Shown: piece by piece, positions 62,397 through 64,000 of the stretch
Position numbering within the stretch: position 1 is the stretch's first letter
How the letters are laid out: each line of letters begins with the position of its first letter
Assembly (NCBI RefSeq): GCF_000423605.1
Contig: NZ_AUIH01000003.1
Coordinates: forward strand, 124,001 to 188,000
Origin: Saccharospirillum impatiens DSM 12546
Lineage (GTDB): Bacteria; Pseudomonadota; Gammaproteobacteria; Pseudomonadales; Natronospirillaceae
Length of the DNA stretch: 64,000 nt
Direction: 5' to 3'
Notes under the pieces: generated by a model
Told to the model about the DNA's origin: nothing
Databases searched by the model: none
Seen by the model: the letters and a program-made list of their open reading frames with translations, nothing else
Program-made: the position numbers and the translations under genes

Positions 62397-64000
62397 ATGA
62401 CATCAACCGCACCTTTTAGACACAATCTGCTGGCCACCCTGATGCTTAGCCTGGCCCTCAGCGGCTGCAGCACAACCGCCTCTCAGGTCGACTCGTCGGA
62501 TAATGCCGAGCCTCAAGCCAGCTCACCCGGTTCTGAATCAGCCTCTTCAGAGAACCGCATTGCTGCAACCCCGCTGACCGGCGAATCGTTCTATACCCTG
62601 TTACTGGCAGAAATTGCCACCAATAGAGGTGACTTTGCCTCGGCCGCTCAACTGTACAGCCGTCTGGACCGACAGTACGACGATCTCGAAGTAGCGCAAC
62701 GGGCCACCGCACTGAATCAGGTGATCGGCAATTACGATGCTATGGGAGAGCATGCTGGCCACTGGCTTCGTCTGGAACCCAACAGCGCCGAAGGCTGGCA
62801 GGCATTGACCATCGCCAGTCTCGCCAATGCCGATCAGGTCACCGCTGGCCGGGCACTGAATCAATGGTTGACGCTCGACCCGAATGCCGAAGTTGACGGC
62901 GCGTTGGCGGGTATTAATGCCCTGACCGGTGACGAGCAAGCCCGGCTGTTGCCGGTGTTGGCCGAGGCCGAAGCCAGTCATCCAAACAACACCAGCATTG
63001 GGTTTGCCAACGCCCAATTGCTGTCAACGCTCGGCCAGTATGAGCAAGCACTGGATACTCTTACAGCCAATCGGGCCCAGCAAGACAGCCCCGATAAAGG
63101 CTTGCTGGAATTCCGGCTTCTGCTAGAACTGAATAACATCGAACAGGCTCGCACGGCGATCAGCGACCTCGCCGACCGTTACCCCAACAACAGCCAGGTC
63201 GCGACGACCTATGCCGGCTTTGCTTACGCCGATTCGGATACCAATAAAACAGCGACACTTGAATCGCTGTTCAATCGATTCCCGAATGAACCGGTGATTG
63301 CCCGGGCTTTCGCCCGGGAATCTTTCGACAATGAAGATTACGACACGGCCGAAGTGCTGTTTGAACGCCTGATCCCCACTGAATACAGCGATGAGGCACA
63401 CTACTTTCTGGGCAGAATCAGCCGCATCAATCGCGTACCCGAAGAAGCCGCCCAGCGCTTCCTGAGCGTCCAGGCGCCGCCTTATATCGTCTCAGCCCTG
63501 GCGGAACTCAGCGAGGTGTGGCAAACGCGGCCCGCGGAAGTTCAGCAAGCCCTGCACCAGGCGCGGCAGACTTACCCGGCTCAAAGCCCCGTACTGTGGC
63601 GTATTGAAGCCGACCTATTCCGCCGACTGGGAGAGCCAGACCAGGCTATGGCGATTTATGGTCAGGCCCTGTCGGCTCACCCGGGCGATACCAGCTTGCT
63701 TTACGATCAGGCCTTGCTAGCCGCCAACCAGGGGCAATACGAGTTGCTCGAAGCCAACCTGACTGACGTTCTGGAGCGTGAGCCGGACAACGCGTCGGCT
63801 CTGAATGCACTGGGTTACACCTGGGCAGATCGCAACGTGAATCTCGCTCAGGCCCAACGTTACATTGACCGGGCACTTGAACAACAACCGGACGATCCAG
63901 CCATTCAGGACTCCAAAGGCTGGGTCGAGTATCGCCTTGGCAATCTGATCGAAGCCGAGCGCTGGCTGCGCCGATCCCTGGAGTCTATGGAATCGGATGA
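62397..64000 (+). CDS. TPR-repeat outer-membrane-type lipoprotein (partial)
   Basis: The gene runs off the window end after 534 complete codons. A signal peptide with lipobox LSGC (cysteine about residue 23: LMLSLALSGCSTT) marks a lipoprotein; the following segment is serine/acidic linker. From about residue 65 onward helix pairs recur as tetratricopeptide repeats, clearest near the end (ASALNALGYTWADR, IQDSKGWVEYRLGNLIEAERWL). It corresponds to the TPR gene that in pseudomonads lies between hemA and lolB, so lolB is expected just beyond the edge. Its role is unknown; scaffolding in the envelope is likely. Confidence 0.88.
   Translation, partial: MTSTAPFRHNLLATLMLSLALSGCSTTASQVDSSDNAEPQASSPGSESASSENRIAATPLTGESFYTLLLAEIATNRGDFASAAQLYSRLDRQYDDLEVAQRATALNQVIGNYDAMGEHAGHWLRLEPNSAEGWQALTIASLANADQVTAGRALNQWLTLDPNAEVDGALAGINALTGDEQARLLPVLAEAEASHPNNTSIGFANAQLLSTLGQYEQALDTLTANRAQQDSPDKGLLEFRLLLELNNIEQARTAISDLADRYPNNSQVATTYAGFAYADSDTNKTATLESLFNRFPNEPVIARAFARESFDNEDYDTAEVLFERLIPTEYSDEAHYFLGRISRINRVPEEAAQRFLSVQAPPYIVSALAELSEVWQTRPAEVQQALHQARQTYPAQSPVLWRIEADLFRRLGEPDQAMAIYGQALSAHPGDTSLLYDQALLAANQGQYELLEANLTDVLEREPDNASALNALGYTWADRNVNLAQAQRYIDRALEQQPDDPAIQDSKGWVEYRLGNLIEAERWLRRSLESMESD

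Noticed and set aside
1-64000. tRNA, rRNA, CRISPR arrays, insertion sequences, prophage genes or toxin-antitoxin pairs
   Set aside because: I looked for them and found no cloverleaf, direct-repeat array, transposase, integrase or typical toxin-antitoxin gene pair.

Overview
The window is a continuous stretch of gammaproteobacterial chromosome: dense, moderately GC-rich, with no rRNA, tRNA, insertion sequence, prophage or CRISPR array that I could recognise. The best match I can infer is a marine Oceanospirillales-type bacterium (Saccharospirillaceae/Reinekea-like) or a close relative of the pseudomonads. This rests on gene order: pepA-holC-valS, hemA-prfA-prmC divergent from a TPR lipoprotein, znuA divergent from znuCB with a DUF4404 gene, and an rlmJ/lnt pair. 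The genus is a guess from general knowledge, not something the sequence proves.

Layout. 1-5.4 kb: end of folE, folX, asparaginase, a Sel1 protein, hrpB with a small coupled partner, and dgkA. 5.4-13.1 kb: a thiol-rich ArsR repressor, an RDD protein, pepA, a pair of palindromic repeat elements, holC, an orphan and valS. 13.1-18.5 kb: a long minus-strand series: carbonic anhydrase and a small membrane protein, then YqaA, flavin reductase, an unusual PdxJ, a hotdog thioesterase, a HAD phosphatase and ZnuA. 18.5-24 kb: metal and envelope homeostasis (znuCB, a CueR regulator with its own MerR-type promoter, MscS, ZntB), then YbjN and Lrp. 24-30.5 kb: a DMT exporter with an aromatic aminotransferase, a VanZ-sugar-binding-like fusion, LysR divergent from a citrate synthase with an altered catalytic residue, and a second DMT exporter.

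30.5-38.7 kb is the most interesting region: a minus-strand cluster of cyclic-nucleotide-binding protein, LolA-like periplasmic protein, two FtsX/MacB-type permeases, LolD-like ATPase and a predicted outer-membrane beta-barrel, divergent from apolipoprotein N-acyltransferase (lnt). It looks like a second, specialised Lol-like lipid or lipoprotein route to the outer membrane in which a barrel takes the place of LolB.

40-49.4 kb holds a branched-chain-type amino acid ABC transporter (LivG-F-H-M, with LivK placed apart), an FAD amine/amino-acid oxidase, aspartate ammonia-lyase and a LysR regulator; together they suggest uptake and deamination of an amino compound. 49.7-58.7 kb: a LytM peptidase-lipase fusion, ackA-pta, a chemoreceptor, a 2-hydroxyacid dehydrogenase and a MaoC hydratase behind a near-perfect CRP/Vfr site. 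58.7-64 kb: prmC-prfA-hemA, and the start of a TPR lipoprotein gene that runs off the end, where lolB would be expected next.
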